From assembly GCF_010894435.1 (NCBI RefSeq), contig NZ_JAAIXZ010000006.1, positions 496,001-560,000 on the forward strand: a stretch of 64,000 nucleotides of DNA, given 5' to 3'. Positions 16,593 through 24,917 of this stretch are shown in pieces. This DNA comes from Pyxidicoccus trucidator. GTDB taxonomy: Bacteria > Myxococcota > Myxococcia > Myxococcales > Myxococcaceae. The notes beneath the pieces are model-generated. The model was not told the origin of the DNA. It saw only the letters and a list, made by a program, of their open reading frames with translations, and did no database searches. The position numbers were made by a program, and so were the translations under genes. The first letter of the stretch is position 1, and each line of letters starts with the position of its first letter.

Positions 16593-17624
16593 TCAGCCCT
16601 TGCCCTTCGGGCGGCTCACGGTGAAGGTGACGATGTTGTGATCCGAGCCGAGGGTCGGGCCGGCCTTGATATTCGAGACCCGGCACCCGGTGGACATCTC
16701 CCAGTCGATGCTGGCGTTGCCGTGGGTCTTCGCGCCGCCGTGGGTGGTCATGCCCGCCTGCTGGGCGATCCAGCCGGGCGACCACTTCCCCTTGGTCGAC
16801 GCCTCCTCGTTCCAGTCGCCGCCGATGAGCAGGGCCTGGTCGGGGTGTTTCTCGAGCTGCCGCTTCGCGAAGGCGAGCAGCTTCTCGGAGAGCGACTTGT
16901 AGGTCTTCACCCGGTTCTCCGGCCCGACGGGTTGCCCGTTCTTCCAGTCGACCGAGGGCGGCTGGTGGGCCGAGACCACCTTCAGCCAGCCCGCGAGCTG
17001 GACCGCGGTGGCCGCCCGCGGCGGGGCGTGGCCGCCGCGCACGGTGGTCCAGCCGCCCTCGCCCTGGATGTACGTGGCCTGCTTGGCGAGCAGGCTGTCC
17101 TTGACGAGGATGCCCGACTCGCCGTGGTCCTTGGCCTTGGGGAAGGTCACCAGGTGGTAGCCGGGGATGCTCTCCAGGGCCTTGTGATAGCCGTTGATCT
17201 CCTGGAGCTGGATGAAGTCGAGCTTGTTGCGCCTGGCGAAGGTGCCCAGCTTGTCTTTCACCTCCGCGGGGCTGCGGTCGCGCTCGACGTTGTAGGTCGC
17301 GCCCTTGAGCGTCGACGGGGTCTTGTTCTTGCCGTCGCTGCCGCCAGTCGCGCTGGCCTGGGCGGTGGTGGCGCCTCCGGTGCTGTCGGCGTCGGTGTGC
17401 CTCAGCGAGTGAGCCATCCGCTCACCGACAACCCCCTGCGGCTTCCCCTTCCAGCCGTGGTCTTGCTTGTAGTCGACCACCGCATTGGCGGTGCGGGCGT
17501 CGAAGCGGTCGTCGGCGGTACCCTTCTTGAGGTAGCCGAGCGACTCCAGGCGCTCTTCGACCTTCTGGACGCGGTTGCCGGTGGAGCCGACGTGGAGGCG
17601 GGGGCGGTGGGGATGGGTTCGCAT
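16593..17624 (-). CDS. peptidoglycan-binding/endonuclease-exonuclease-phosphatase fusion
   Basis: This 343-residue two-domain protein has at residues about 10-72 a PG_binding_1-type module (GSTGNRVQKVEERLESLGYL..., then FDARTANAVVDYKQDHG). A Thr/Gly/Ser-rich linker (73-108) follows. Residues 109-336 form an EEP (DNase I-like) domain with the family landmarks N112, E142 (QLQEIN), H220 (SAHQPP), D270/N272 (GGDWNE), D308 and D328/H329 (GSDHN). EEP enzymes cut phosphodiester bonds of nucleic acids or lipid phosphates using a divalent metal. There is no signal peptide, so delivery or a cytoplasmic role is unresolved. ATG 17624 is preferred over TTG 17636. It lies upstream of the M23-like gene on the same strand. 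Confidence 0.75.
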   Translation of the reverse strand: MRTHPHRPRLHVGSTGNRVQKVEERLESLGYLKKGTADDRFDARTANAVVDYKQDHGWKGKPQGVVGERMAHSLRHTDADSTGGATTAQASATGGSDGKNKTPSTLKGATYNVERDRSPAEVKDKLGTFARRNKLDFIQLQEINGYHKALESIPGYHLVTFPKAKDHGESGILVKDSLLAKQATYIQGEGGWTTVRGGHAPPRAATAVQLAGWLKVVSAHQPPSVDWKNGQPVGPENRVKTYKSLSEKLLAFAKRQLEKHPDQALLIGGDWNEEASTKGKWSPGWIAQQAGMTTHGGAKTHGNASIDWEMSTGCRVSNIKAGPTLGSDHNIVTFTVSRPKGKG

Positions 17625-17710
17625 GGTGTTTCCCAATTCTCGACGGCCGAGAACGAGAGTTGCTTCGGTTCGCGTCGGCGCGGCCGGGCTTGCCGCGCCG
17701 CATCAGGGCG

Positions 17711-17803
17711 CAGCGGGTGCTTCATCCGGTACGCCAGGTGGCCATCCTCCATTCGCGACAGGCGCTCCAGTGCCAGCGCGCCACGCGTCCCATCGCGGCA
17801 CAG
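17711..17803 (-). pseudogene. fragment of an IS91-type transposase
   Basis: On the minus strand the frame reads LCRDGTRGALALERLS, then MEDGHLAYRMKHPL. This resembles the LCRY...RPPLALERL..DGR..Y.LK.P block near the C-terminus of IS91-family (Y2 HUH) transposases as recalled. Similarity is confined to about 31 codons, and both flanks continue in unrelated sequence. It is a mobile-element scar next to an orphan tRNA end and the nuclease/M23-like cassette. Confidence 0.6.
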
Positions 17804-17894
17804 CCCATGGGCACCCGCTCCTCGCAATCTGCTGGGCGAGCCGGTGCAGGGGCATGGCGTCGGCGCACTTGGACGTCACCACGTGGCCCGAGTA

Positions 17895-17937
17895 GGGACC
17901 AAGCCCGCCCGTGCGGGTTCGATTCCCGCCGCCTCCA
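17895..17937 (+). pseudogene. second orphan tRNA 3' end
   Basis: A perfect T arm (GCGGG, TTCGATT, CCCGC) is followed by the acceptor strand CGCCTCC and discriminator A, ending at 17937. The 5' acceptor partner GGAGGCG and a D arm are not present upstream, so the gene is incomplete. The acceptor resembles that of some tRNA-Ser genes, but the isotype cannot be decided. Such 3' ends are typical att-site remnants of integrative elements. Confidence 0.5.
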
Positions 17938-18064
17938 ATCCAGCGAGCAGCGTTGCGAGGAGCGCTCGGCCGCGAGGATGTCGAGCGCGGGGGGGACTTC
18001 TGTGGCGCAGGGGACAGCTACTTCTCTGACAAAAAAATGGCCATCAGAGGGTATGAGGAACGCC

Positions 18065-18547
18065 ATGAGCGACGAGCGAACGCCTGCCGAGCCCGAAGTG
18101 ATGGAGCCCACGTTCTGGCGGAAGAACGGCTGGACGGCCAGGGTCATCAAGAACGAGGAGGACGACGGCTGGGCCGTGGAAATCCGCAAGCAGGGGCTCG
18201 CCGAGCCCGTCCTCATCAGTCCGTGGGTGATGGGCCGCGACAAGAAGAACCCCAAGCCCTTCGACGGGCCGGCGTTCGCGACCTTCGTGAAAACGGCGTC
18301 GGAGGTCCTCGACCGCTCCGCCTCACAGCGCGACCAGGCCATGACCAAGAAGCTCTCCATCGCCTGGGAGGGCCGCTGGTACGAGGTTCGGCTCGAGCTC
18401 GTGGCCGATGAGTATGAGCCCCACGCGCTGCTCTCGGCCATCGACGACGCGGGCGCTACCGTCGCGAAGCATCGCGTGCCCGCGAACTTCAAGTTTAACA
18501 GAGACGTCGCCAACGCGTGGGTGCGCGACGGCTTCCCAGAGCCCTGA
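18065..18547 (+). CDS. conserved-looking cytoplasmic protein, unknown
   Basis: The 160-residue soluble protein is charged and Trp-containing, with no signal peptide or membrane segment and no recognised domain. The region FWRKNGWTARVIKNEEDD and the evenly spaced acidic residues suggest a compact alpha/beta fold. Start ATG 18065 has GAGGAAC upstream; ATG 18053 is the alternative. It is the first ordinary gene after the tRNA/IS scar. Confidence 0.6.
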   Translation: MSDERTPAEPEVMEPTFWRKNGWTARVIKNEEDDGWAVEIRKQGLAEPVLISPWVMGRDKKNPKPFDGPAFATFVKTASEVLDRSASQRDQAMTKKLSIAWEGRWYEVRLELVADEYEPHALLSAIDDAGATVAKHRVPANFKFNRDVANAWVRDGFPEP

Positions 18548-18740
18548 GCTGGCTGTCCTCAACGACCCGGCGGTGGTGACCGGCCTTCCTATGCTCGACG
18601 CGAGGGGGCGACGGGGCTCGGACCGCGTTTCTGGCCCCGCCCCCTGTACGGGTATCAGCACCTTGACGGAGATGTCGTACCCGAGCGCGCATGGACAGGG
18701 AGGTGAATGAAATCCCTGTGCCCCCGTCATGAAGGGCATG

Positions 18741-18773
18741 AGGAGAGGGGGCGGCGAGCACCGCCCCTCTCCT
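18741..18773. terminator. strong GC hairpin upstream of the lectin gene
   Basis: Arms AGGAGAGGGG(G)CGG and CCGCCCCTCTCCT pair around the loop CGAGCA with a single bulged G. It lies 25 bases before the lectin start, so it either ends the upstream transcript or forms a leader hairpin. No T tract follows. Confidence 0.45.
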
Positions 18774-18797
18774 GGAACCCTCAACAAGGAAAGTCCC

Positions 18798-19568
18798 ATG
18801 CTGGCGATTCGGAGTGGCTCCGAGGATGGTCGTGCGCGTGAAAACCGGTCGTCCGCGAAGGGCAAGGGATGGGCGGTGCTCGCGCTTCTGCTCCTGCCGT
18901 TGACGGCGGCGGCGGGGCCGGGACCGGAGTACCGATGGGACGAGTCGCGCAACCGCCCCGGACCCAACCGCTGCCACGACAGCTCGCAGTGCGATGGCGC
19001 ACGCACGTGCAGCCCCGCGGGCTGGTGCCAGGGCGAGGCGCGCCCCGCGCCGCCCCCTCCGCCGCCTTCGCATTGGAACCGAGACCCCGGCGGACGGGAT
19101 TGGAACCCTGGCCGGGGGGAGTCGCGCGCCCAGCGCAGCACCTTCATCCGCAGCAGGCTGGCGGGGCTCGTCATCGATATCGCGGGCAACAACCGCTCGC
19201 CCGGCGCGGGGCTCGTCGCCTACCCGGCCAAGTCCAACCGCGAGGACAATGACAACCAGAAGTGGGAGCTGGTGCCCACGCGGGGCGGCTACCTCATCCG
19301 CAGCCGGCTCAACGGGCTCGTACTCGACGTGGAGGGAGCCAACAAGGCCCCGAGAACCGCCGTCGTCATGTGGGAGGCCCACGGCCAGCCCAATCAGGTG
19401 TGGCAGCTCGTGCCCGGCCGAGTCCGCGGCACCTACTACATCCAGAGCCAGCTGAATGGCTTCGTACTCGACATCGAGGGCGCCAAGGCGGACGGCACGG
19501 GGCGGCTCATCACCTATCCCATGAGGAGCGAAGGGGCGGAGAACCAGCTCTGGCGGCTGGACGTCTGA
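18798..19568 (+). CDS. secreted ricin-type beta-trefoil lectin
   Basis: The 256-residue protein has an N-terminal export signal (hydrophobic core about 25-40, cleavage near TAAAG) and a short Cys-containing segment (CHDSSQC...CSPAGWC) resembling the secreted 'dickkopf-like' cysteine modules of myxobacteria. A Pro-rich linker follows. The last 145 residues form three trefoil repeats, each with RSRL-G-L/V-D and ending in the QxW-type motifs NQKWEL, NQVWQL and NQLWRL. Ricin-type modules bind carbohydrates; without an attached enzyme this looks like a surface or secreted lectin. ATG 18798 has AAGGAAAG upstream. Confidence 0.85.
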   Translation: MLAIRSGSEDGRARENRSSAKGKGWAVLALLLLPLTAAAGPGPEYRWDESRNRPGPNRCHDSSQCDGARTCSPAGWCQGEARPAPPPPPPSHWNRDPGGRDWNPGRGESRAQRSTFIRSRLAGLVIDIAGNNRSPGAGLVAYPAKSNREDNDNQKWELVPTRGGYLIRSRLNGLVLDVEGANKAPRTAVVMWEAHGQPNQVWQLVPGRVRGTYYIQSQLNGFVLDIEGAKADGTGRLITYPMRSEGAENQLWRLDV

Positions 19569-19619
19569 CCCAGAGGCCACGTGGCGTTCGAAGAGGGAGA
19601 ATCCCTTCCGAAATGCCCA

Positions 19620-19646
19620 TGTCACAGGCTGCGTGGGTGAGTCGTC
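19620..19646 (+). promoter_or_regulatory. ECF41-type promoter
   Basis: TGTCACA (19620-19626), exactly 16 bases, then CGTC (19643-19646) matches the published ECF41 target promoter TGTCACA-N16-CGTC without mismatch. It lies 47 bases upstream of the decarboxylase-like gene whose downstream neighbour encodes an ECF41 sigma factor, so autoregulation of the two-gene operon is expected. Confidence 0.85.
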
Positions 19647-19693
19647 CTGGGGGCGGACAGGATGTTCCTGCCCCGAAAAACGGAGCCACACCC

Positions 19694-20155
19694 ATGAAGG
19701 CCAGGATGAATCCCTTTGCCGCCGCGCCGGCCGTGATGCAGGAAATGCTCGACTTCGCAGGAAAGGTCCAGGGCAGCGGGCTCGAGGCGAGCCTGACGGA
19801 GCTGGTGAAGATCCGCGCCTCGCAGCTCAACGGCTGCGCCTTCTGCATCCACATGCACGCCCTCGACGCCCGCAAGCACGGAGAAACCGAGGAGCGCATC
19901 TACCTGCTGTCCGCCTGGCGGGAGTCGCCCCTCTTCACCGACCGCGAGCGGGCGGCCCTGGGCTGGACCGAGGCCCTGACGCTCGTCTCCCAGACTCACG
20001 CGCCGGATGCGGACTATGCTGCGATGCGGGCGCACTTCAGCGAGGAGGAGAGCGTGAAACTGACCCTGCTCATCGGGATGATCAACATCTGGAACCGGAT
20101 CTCCATCGGCTTCCAGTCCATCCATCCGGTGTCCCCGCGCAGTGAAGCCGCCTGA
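19694..20155 (+). CDS. carboxymuconolactone decarboxylase/AhpD-like protein
   Basis: The 153-residue protein has the CMD/AhpD fold signature: the redox CxxC with its His is C48-A-F-C51 followed by H53/H55, in the context ASQLNGCAFCIHMHA. Small single-domain members act as peroxidase-like disulphide reductants, but the true substrate of those linked to ECF41 factors is not known. The gene overlaps the sigma factor gene by 14 bases, so the two are co-transcribed and probably translationally coupled. An exact ECF41 promoter precedes it. ATG 19694 is chosen because the longer frame runs through the promoter. Confidence 0.85.
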   Translation: MKARMNPFAAAPAVMQEMLDFAGKVQGSGLEASLTELVKIRASQLNGCAFCIHMHALDARKHGETEERIYLLSAWRESPLFTDRERAALGWTEALTLVSQTHAPDADYAAMRAHFSEEESVKLTLLIGMINIWNRISIGFQSIHPVSPRSEAA

Positions 20156-21020
20156 GGTGACTCCCGAGGACGCCTTCGACCCGCTCCGTCCGCGCCTGCT
20201 CCGCATCGCATACCGGATGCTGGGCAGTGTCGCGGAGGCGGAGGACGTGGTGCAGGAGGCGTATCTGCGCTGGCACCAGACGGACCGCTCCGTCGTGCGG
20301 GATGCCGAGGCCGTGCTCGTCCGCACGGTGTCGCGCCTGTGCCTCGACGTCCTGAAGTCCGCCCGCGTCCAGCGCGAGCAGTACGTGGGGACCTGGCTCC
20401 CAGAGCCCATCGTCGAAGCCGTGGAGGGTGACGACTTGACGCTGACCCTGATGATGGCCCTGGAGCGCCTGTCCCCGTTGGAGCGGGCCGCGTTCCTGCT
20501 GCATGACGTGTTCGGCATGGACTTCGACGAGGTGGCGCGGGCCATCGACCGCGACCCCGCGGCCTGCCGTCAGCTCGCCAGCCGGGCACGGAGCCACGTG
20601 CGCGAGGCCCGGCCCCGCTTCCCGGTGTCGGAAGGCAAGGGCCGCGAGCTGGCCTCGGCATTCTTCACCGCGTCCCGGAGCGGCGACATGCATGCGCTCC
20701 AGGCGCTGCTCGCCCAGGACGTCGTCACGTACACCGACGGCGGCGGCAAGGTGAAGGCAGCCCCCAACCCCATCTACGGCGCGGACAAGGTCCTGCGCTT
20801 CTTCAATGGGCTGCGGGAGCGCTTCGGGCTGAACGCCTCGCGGCTCGTCTACGAGGGGCCCATCGACGGACTGCCGGCCATCGTGACCGTGGAACCGGAT
20901 GGTGTGTTGCAGACCACCGCGTTCGCTTTCGAGGAGGACCGCATCGTCGCCATCTACGTCACGCGCAATCCCGACAAGCTCCAGGGCATCCGTCGGTTGG
21001 TGGGCGGGGACGTCACGTGA
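20142..21020 (+). CDS. ECF41-group RNA polymerase sigma factor
   Basis: This 292-residue sigma factor has region 2 at about 10-80 (LRIAYRMLGS, AEDVVQEAYLRW) and region 4 at about 100-155. A SnoaL-like C-terminal extension follows (about 165-292). All three motifs described for the ECF41 group are present: WLPEP at 85-89, DGGGKV at 199-204 and NPDKL at 276-280. In this group there is no anti-sigma factor; the extension itself controls activity. The start is GTG 20142 inside the end of the partner gene. The inducing signal is unknown. Confidence 0.9.
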   Translation: MKPPEVTPEDAFDPLRPRLLRIAYRMLGSVAEAEDVVQEAYLRWHQTDRSVVRDAEAVLVRTVSRLCLDVLKSARVQREQYVGTWLPEPIVEAVEGDDLTLTLMMALERLSPLERAAFLLHDVFGMDFDEVARAIDRDPAACRQLASRARSHVREARPRFPVSEGKGRELASAFFTASRSGDMHALQALLAQDVVTYTDGGGKVKAAPNPIYGADKVLRFFNGLRERFGLNASRLVYEGPIDGLPAIVTVEPDGVLQTTAFAFEEDRIVAIYVTRNPDKLQGIRRLVGGDVT

Positions 21021-21144
21021 TGACGGGGTCCGAAGGGGCTCTGGGTCACGCTCGTAGGCGGGTCCATTGCAGCACCCGTCTGCCCATCTCGCGTGCCCTG
21101 CTTTTTCGGCGGGCATCACGCTATTCGCTATGCTGCCGTCCTCC

Positions 21145-22164
21145 ATGGACCCGACACTTCCGCCGAATCTCCCGCAGCAGCTCCTGGGGCACATCTCCAG
21201 CTACTGGATCTCCCAGATCATCGGTGTGGTCGCGCGACTTCGTCTCGCGGACTTGCTCGCAAGCGGTCCTCTCGCGAGCGACGCGCTGGCGCCACAAGTG
21301 GGCGCCCACCCGGATGGGCTGTACCGTCTGATGCGCGGGGGGGTGGTCGCGGGCCTCTTCACGGAGGTGCCTCCCCGTACGTTCACACTCACCCCTCTGG
21401 GGGCCTGCCTCCGTTCGGAGGTGCCCGGGTCGATGCATGACATGGCCATCATGCTGACCGCCCCCGGCCATTGGCGGCCCTGGGGAGACCTCTTCACGGC
21501 CGTGCAGACGGGCCGCGCCACGGCCCACAAGGCGCTGGGGGTCAACCTCTGGGAGCACTACGTAAAGAACCCTGAGGAGTCCTCGCACTTCGACCGTGCG
21601 ATGGGCAGCTTCTCCAGCTTCGCCGCCGCGGACGTGGCACGCCTCCACGACTTCTCAGCCTATGCCCGCGTGGTCGATGTGGGGGGGAGCCAGGGCGTGT
21701 TGCTCGCCGCCGTGCTCCAGGCCCACCCCTCCTGCCGAGGCATCCTCTTCGATCTCCCGCACGTCATCGACGGAGCCCGGGCCCGTGTGGAGGCGGAGGG
21801 GCTGGGCCAGAGGATGGACCTGGTGGCGGGGAGCTTCTTCGAGCCAGTCATCCCAGCCGCGGAGGCCTACCTCCTCAAGCACATCCTTCATGACTGGGAC
21901 GACGCCTCGTCAACCGCCATCCTCCGGCAGATTCATGGCGCCGCACTGCCGGGAGCCCGGCTGCTCGTGGTGGAGATGGTGATGCCGGACGGCGGGGAGC
22001 CTTCGCGCACGGCCCTCCTCGACCTCAACATGTTCGTGCTCGCGGATGGACGCGAGCGCACGGCCCGCGAGTACGAGGAGCTGCTCGCCAGCACCGGCTG
22101 GGCGCTGGAGCGCATCACTCCCGCCCCGAGCGGCGTGAGCCTCATCGAGGCGCGCAAGCGCTGA
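21145..22164 (+). CDS. SAM-dependent O-methyltransferase (plant OMT/CrtF-like)
   Basis: The 339-residue enzyme has an N-terminal winged-helix dimerisation region (about 10-95) and a Rossmann methyltransferase domain. The SAM motif I is VVDVGGSQG at about 176-184, and KHILHDWDD (245-253) carries the catalytic His typical of natural-product O-methyltransferases. Such enzymes methylate phenolic or polyketide hydroxyl groups. ATG 21145 or 21130 can start it; neither has a strong ribosome site. A cytochrome P450 gene follows 67 bases later on the same strand, so the pair probably tailors a secondary metabolite whose core genes are not in this window. Confidence 0.8.
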   Translation: MDPTLPPNLPQQLLGHISSYWISQIIGVVARLRLADLLASGPLASDALAPQVGAHPDGLYRLMRGGVVAGLFTEVPPRTFTLTPLGACLRSEVPGSMHDMAIMLTAPGHWRPWGDLFTAVQTGRATAHKALGVNLWEHYVKNPEESSHFDRAMGSFSSFAAADVARLHDFSAYARVVDVGGSQGVLLAAVLQAHPSCRGILFDLPHVIDGARARVEAEGLGQRMDLVAGSFFEPVIPAAEAYLLKHILHDWDDASSTAILRQIHGAALPGARLLVVEMVMPDGGEPSRTALLDLNMFVLADGRERTAREYEELLASTGWALERITPAPSGVSLIEARKR

Positions 22165-22231
22165 CGCACGAATCCCAGCGTCCACTGTGAAGCTGCTGCC
22201 CACCCCACGAACCGTTGAGGTCAGCGCACGT

Positions 22232-23488
22232 ATGTCCAAGACCCATGCCCCTTCAGCACTTGGTGCCGAGTACCACCCGCTCCACTCTCCGCACCTCGAG
22301 AATCCCCACCCGTTCCTGGCGCGTGCACGGCGGGAGGAGCCGGTGTTCTTCAGCCCGGCGCTGGGGTCGTGGGTGGTGACTCGCCATGCGGACATCAGCG
22401 CAGTGGTCGCCGATACCGCACGCTTCTCGTCCGCCGAGTCCATCACGGTGGGCGCCGCGACGACTCCGCCGGAGGTGGTCTCCGCGCTGATGGACGGCTA
22501 TCCCCTGGCGCCCAGCCTCGTCGACAATGACCCTCCAGCGCATACGCGCTTCCGGAGCCTCGTCAGCAAGGCCTTCACCGGGCGGCGCCTCGCGGAGAAG
22601 GAGCCCTTCATCCGCACCCTCGTGGACGAGCTCATCCACTCCTTCCGGCATGAGGGGCAGGGGGACCTGTTCCTCCGGTTCGCGCATCCGCTGTCGTCCA
22701 GCATCATCGCGGAGATTCTCGGAATCCCCCGCTCGGACATTCACAGGTTCCGGCGCTGGTCCGACGAGCTGACCACGGTCCTCGCGGCCCATGGACCCGT
22801 GGAGCACCAGGTCGCGTGCGCGCGAGGCGTGGTCGAGTTCCAGCGCTATCTCGCCGCGGCGCTCGAGGAGCGGAAGACGTCTCCCCGGGAGGACCTGATG
22901 AGCGACATCGTCACCGGGGCACAGGGGATGACGCCGCCCATGAGCATGGCGGAGCTGGTAAGCCTGCTGATGCAGGTGCACTTCGCGGGACACGAAACGA
23001 CCGCGGGCCTCATCGTGGGCGCGGTGGAGCTCCTGCTCGAGAATCCGGAGCATCTGCAGGCACTCCGGGACGACCCGGCCCTCATCGCGGGTGCGGTCGA
23101 GGAGGCGGTGCGGATGATCTCCCCCGTGCATGCCATGTTCCGTACGGCGCTGGAGACGGTGGAGCTCGGGGGAGTCTCCATCCCCAAGGGAGCCCACATC
23201 CGAATCGTCTACGCGTCGGCCAACCGCGACGAGGCCCGCTTCCACCAGCCGGAGCGCTTCGACATCCGGCGGCCTGACGTCAAGAAGCACCTCGCCTTCG
23301 GGCAGGGCCTCCATTTCTGCATCGGCGCGCCGCTGGCTCGGCTCGAGGCACGTCTGGCATTGGAGGCCCTGCTCCGGAGTCTGCCGGGGCTCCGGCTCGT
23401 ACCGGGGCAGAAGCCGGGCTTCCTGAAGAGCGTCACCGTCCGGAGGCACGAGCGCCTCGACGTCGCGTGGGACGTCCAGGCCCTCTGA
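22232..23488 (+). CDS. cytochrome P450
   Basis: The 418-residue soluble bacterial P450 has the I-helix oxygen-activation motif AGHETT (252-257), the K-helix ExxR EAVR (291-294) and the heme loop FGQGLHFCIG with the thiolate Cys363. Length and motifs fit the CYP107/CYP102-like soluble class used in biosynthesis, needing separate ferredoxin and reductase, which are not adjacent. ATG 22232 has GAGG about 12 bases upstream; GTG 22187 is an alternative. It sits directly downstream of an O-methyltransferase and probably acts on the same small molecule. Confidence 0.9.
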   Translation: MSKTHAPSALGAEYHPLHSPHLENPHPFLARARREEPVFFSPALGSWVVTRHADISAVVADTARFSSAESITVGAATTPPEVVSALMDGYPLAPSLVDNDPPAHTRFRSLVSKAFTGRRLAEKEPFIRTLVDELIHSFRHEGQGDLFLRFAHPLSSSIIAEILGIPRSDIHRFRRWSDELTTVLAAHGPVEHQVACARGVVEFQRYLAAALEERKTSPREDLMSDIVTGAQGMTPPMSMAELVSLLMQVHFAGHETTAGLIVGAVELLLENPEHLQALRDDPALIAGAVEEAVRMISPVHAMFRTALETVELGGVSIPKGAHIRIVYASANRDEARFHQPERFDIRRPDVKKHLAFGQGLHFCIGAPLARLEARLALEALLRSLPGLRLVPGQKPGFLKSVTVRRHERLDVAWDVQAL

Positions 23489-23668
23489 CGACCTGCGGCG
23501 CCTGGAGCCGGACCGTCTACCAGCAGCTGACGAAGGAGGTGTGCACTCCCGGGCACTGCCGCTCCCGTCCCACCGCCCACTGTGTGGTGGCCGATGCCGC
23601 GACGCACGCGAGTCGCATGGACGGGGCCGGTGCCTTCACCCACCCTCCGGTCCCTTCCAGGAGGCCGG

Positions 23669-24901
23669 ATGCGAATCATGCGGTCGGCAGCGATGGGGGC
23701 CGGTGTGCTGGCGTGTCTCGGCGCACTCCCCGCGGATGCGCAGGACGAGGAGAAGCCCTCGGGGCCCCGGGTGGAGATCTACGGCTTCGCGATGGTCGAC
23801 ACCGGCTACAACTTCGGAACCATCGACCCGGACTGGTTCGACGTGGTGCGCCCCACGAAGCTGCCCGCGTTCGACGGCGAGTTCGGCGGCGAAGGACGGG
23901 TGTTCTTCGGCGTCCGGCAGAGCCGGCTCGGCGTCAAGAGCTTCATGCTCACGCCCCCGGGCGAGCTGAAGGTCCACCTCGAAGCGGAGTTGTTCGGCGT
24001 CGGCGACGATGCGGGGCGGACGGCCTTCCGGCTACGGCACGCCTTCGGCGAGCTCGGGCAGTTCGGCGCCGGGCAGACGTGGAGCGGGTTCATGGACCCC
24101 GACGTGTTCCCGAACTCCATCGAGTACTGGGGACCCAGCGGGATGGTGCTCTACCGGAACGCGCAGATTCGCTGGCGTCCGCTCCAGGGCACGCCCTCTC
24201 AGGTGCACGTCTCCATCGAAAGCCCGGGCGGAGCGGCGGACCTGGACCGGTTCGCCGACCGGAACGAATTGGAGGACGTCACCTCACGCTTTCCCGCGCC
24301 CGACCTCGTGGCCCACTACCGGTACACCGGAGCGCTCGGCCACCTCCAGGTGGCGGGGATTCTGCGCTACCTCAAATGGGATGACCTGGGCACCGACGCG
24401 CTCGACCTGGCCGGAGACGCGGTGGGCTGGGGCGTCAACGTGAGCTCGAGCGTGAAGCTCCCGTGGAAGGCGGCGGTGCTCAAGCTGCAGTTCGTCTACG
24501 GCAATGCCATCCAGAACTACCTGAATGACGCCGCATCGGACATCGCCATCCAGCTGAACCCGGAGGACCCGGCGCGGCCCGTCGAGGGCGTGGGGCTGGA
24601 CGTGCTGGGCACGGTCGCCTTCCTCGATTTGAGCTGGACCCCGTGGCTGACCAGCACGCTCGGGCACTCGTTCGTGAATGTGAGCAACTCGAACGGCCAG
24701 GGCGAGCAGGCCTTCAACATCGGGCACTACGCCCTGGCCAACGTGCTGGTGCACCCCACGGAGGGCTTCCTGTTCGGCCCGGAGTTCCAGTGGGGGCAGC
24801 GGCGCAATTCAGGAGGCGGGTATGTCTATGATGACTACCGCATCCAGTTCTCGATGAAGTACTCGTTCAACCACGTCTTCAAGATCAAGAAGGAGCAGTG
24901 A
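23669..24901 (+). CDS. outer-membrane porin, DcaP-like
   Basis: The 410-residue protein has a signal peptide (to about residue 25, ADAQ) and a beta-barrel-like sequence of alternating residues. Its start VEIYGFAMVDTGYNFG and later features (SRLGVKSF, GELGQFGAGQTWS, final FNHVFKIKKEQ) resemble the DcaP/OprB-like trimeric porins that admit dicarboxylates or other small anionic nutrients. The usual N-terminal coiled-coil of DcaP is absent. ATG 23669 has CAGGAGG upstream. It converges on the exported glutaminase, which suggests a nutrient-uptake context. Confidence 0.65.
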   Translation: MRIMRSAAMGAGVLACLGALPADAQDEEKPSGPRVEIYGFAMVDTGYNFGTIDPDWFDVVRPTKLPAFDGEFGGEGRVFFGVRQSRLGVKSFMLTPPGELKVHLEAELFGVGDDAGRTAFRLRHAFGELGQFGAGQTWSGFMDPDVFPNSIEYWGPSGMVLYRNAQIRWRPLQGTPSQVHVSIESPGGAADLDRFADRNELEDVTSRFPAPDLVAHYRYTGALGHLQVAGILRYLKWDDLGTDALDLAGDAVGWGVNVSSSVKLPWKAAVLKLQFVYGNAIQNYLNDAASDIAIQLNPEDPARPVEGVGLDVLGTVAFLDLSWTPWLTSTLGHSFVNVSNSNGQGEQAFNIGHYALANVLVHPTEGFLFGPEFQWGQRRNSGGGYVYDDYRIQFSMKYSFNHVFKIKKEQ

Positions 24902-24917
24902 GCGCGGGGCCACCCGC

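Noticed and set aside
17860-17940. A complete tRNA gene
   Set aside because: Only the T arm and 3' acceptor are present; GGAGGCG is missing upstream.
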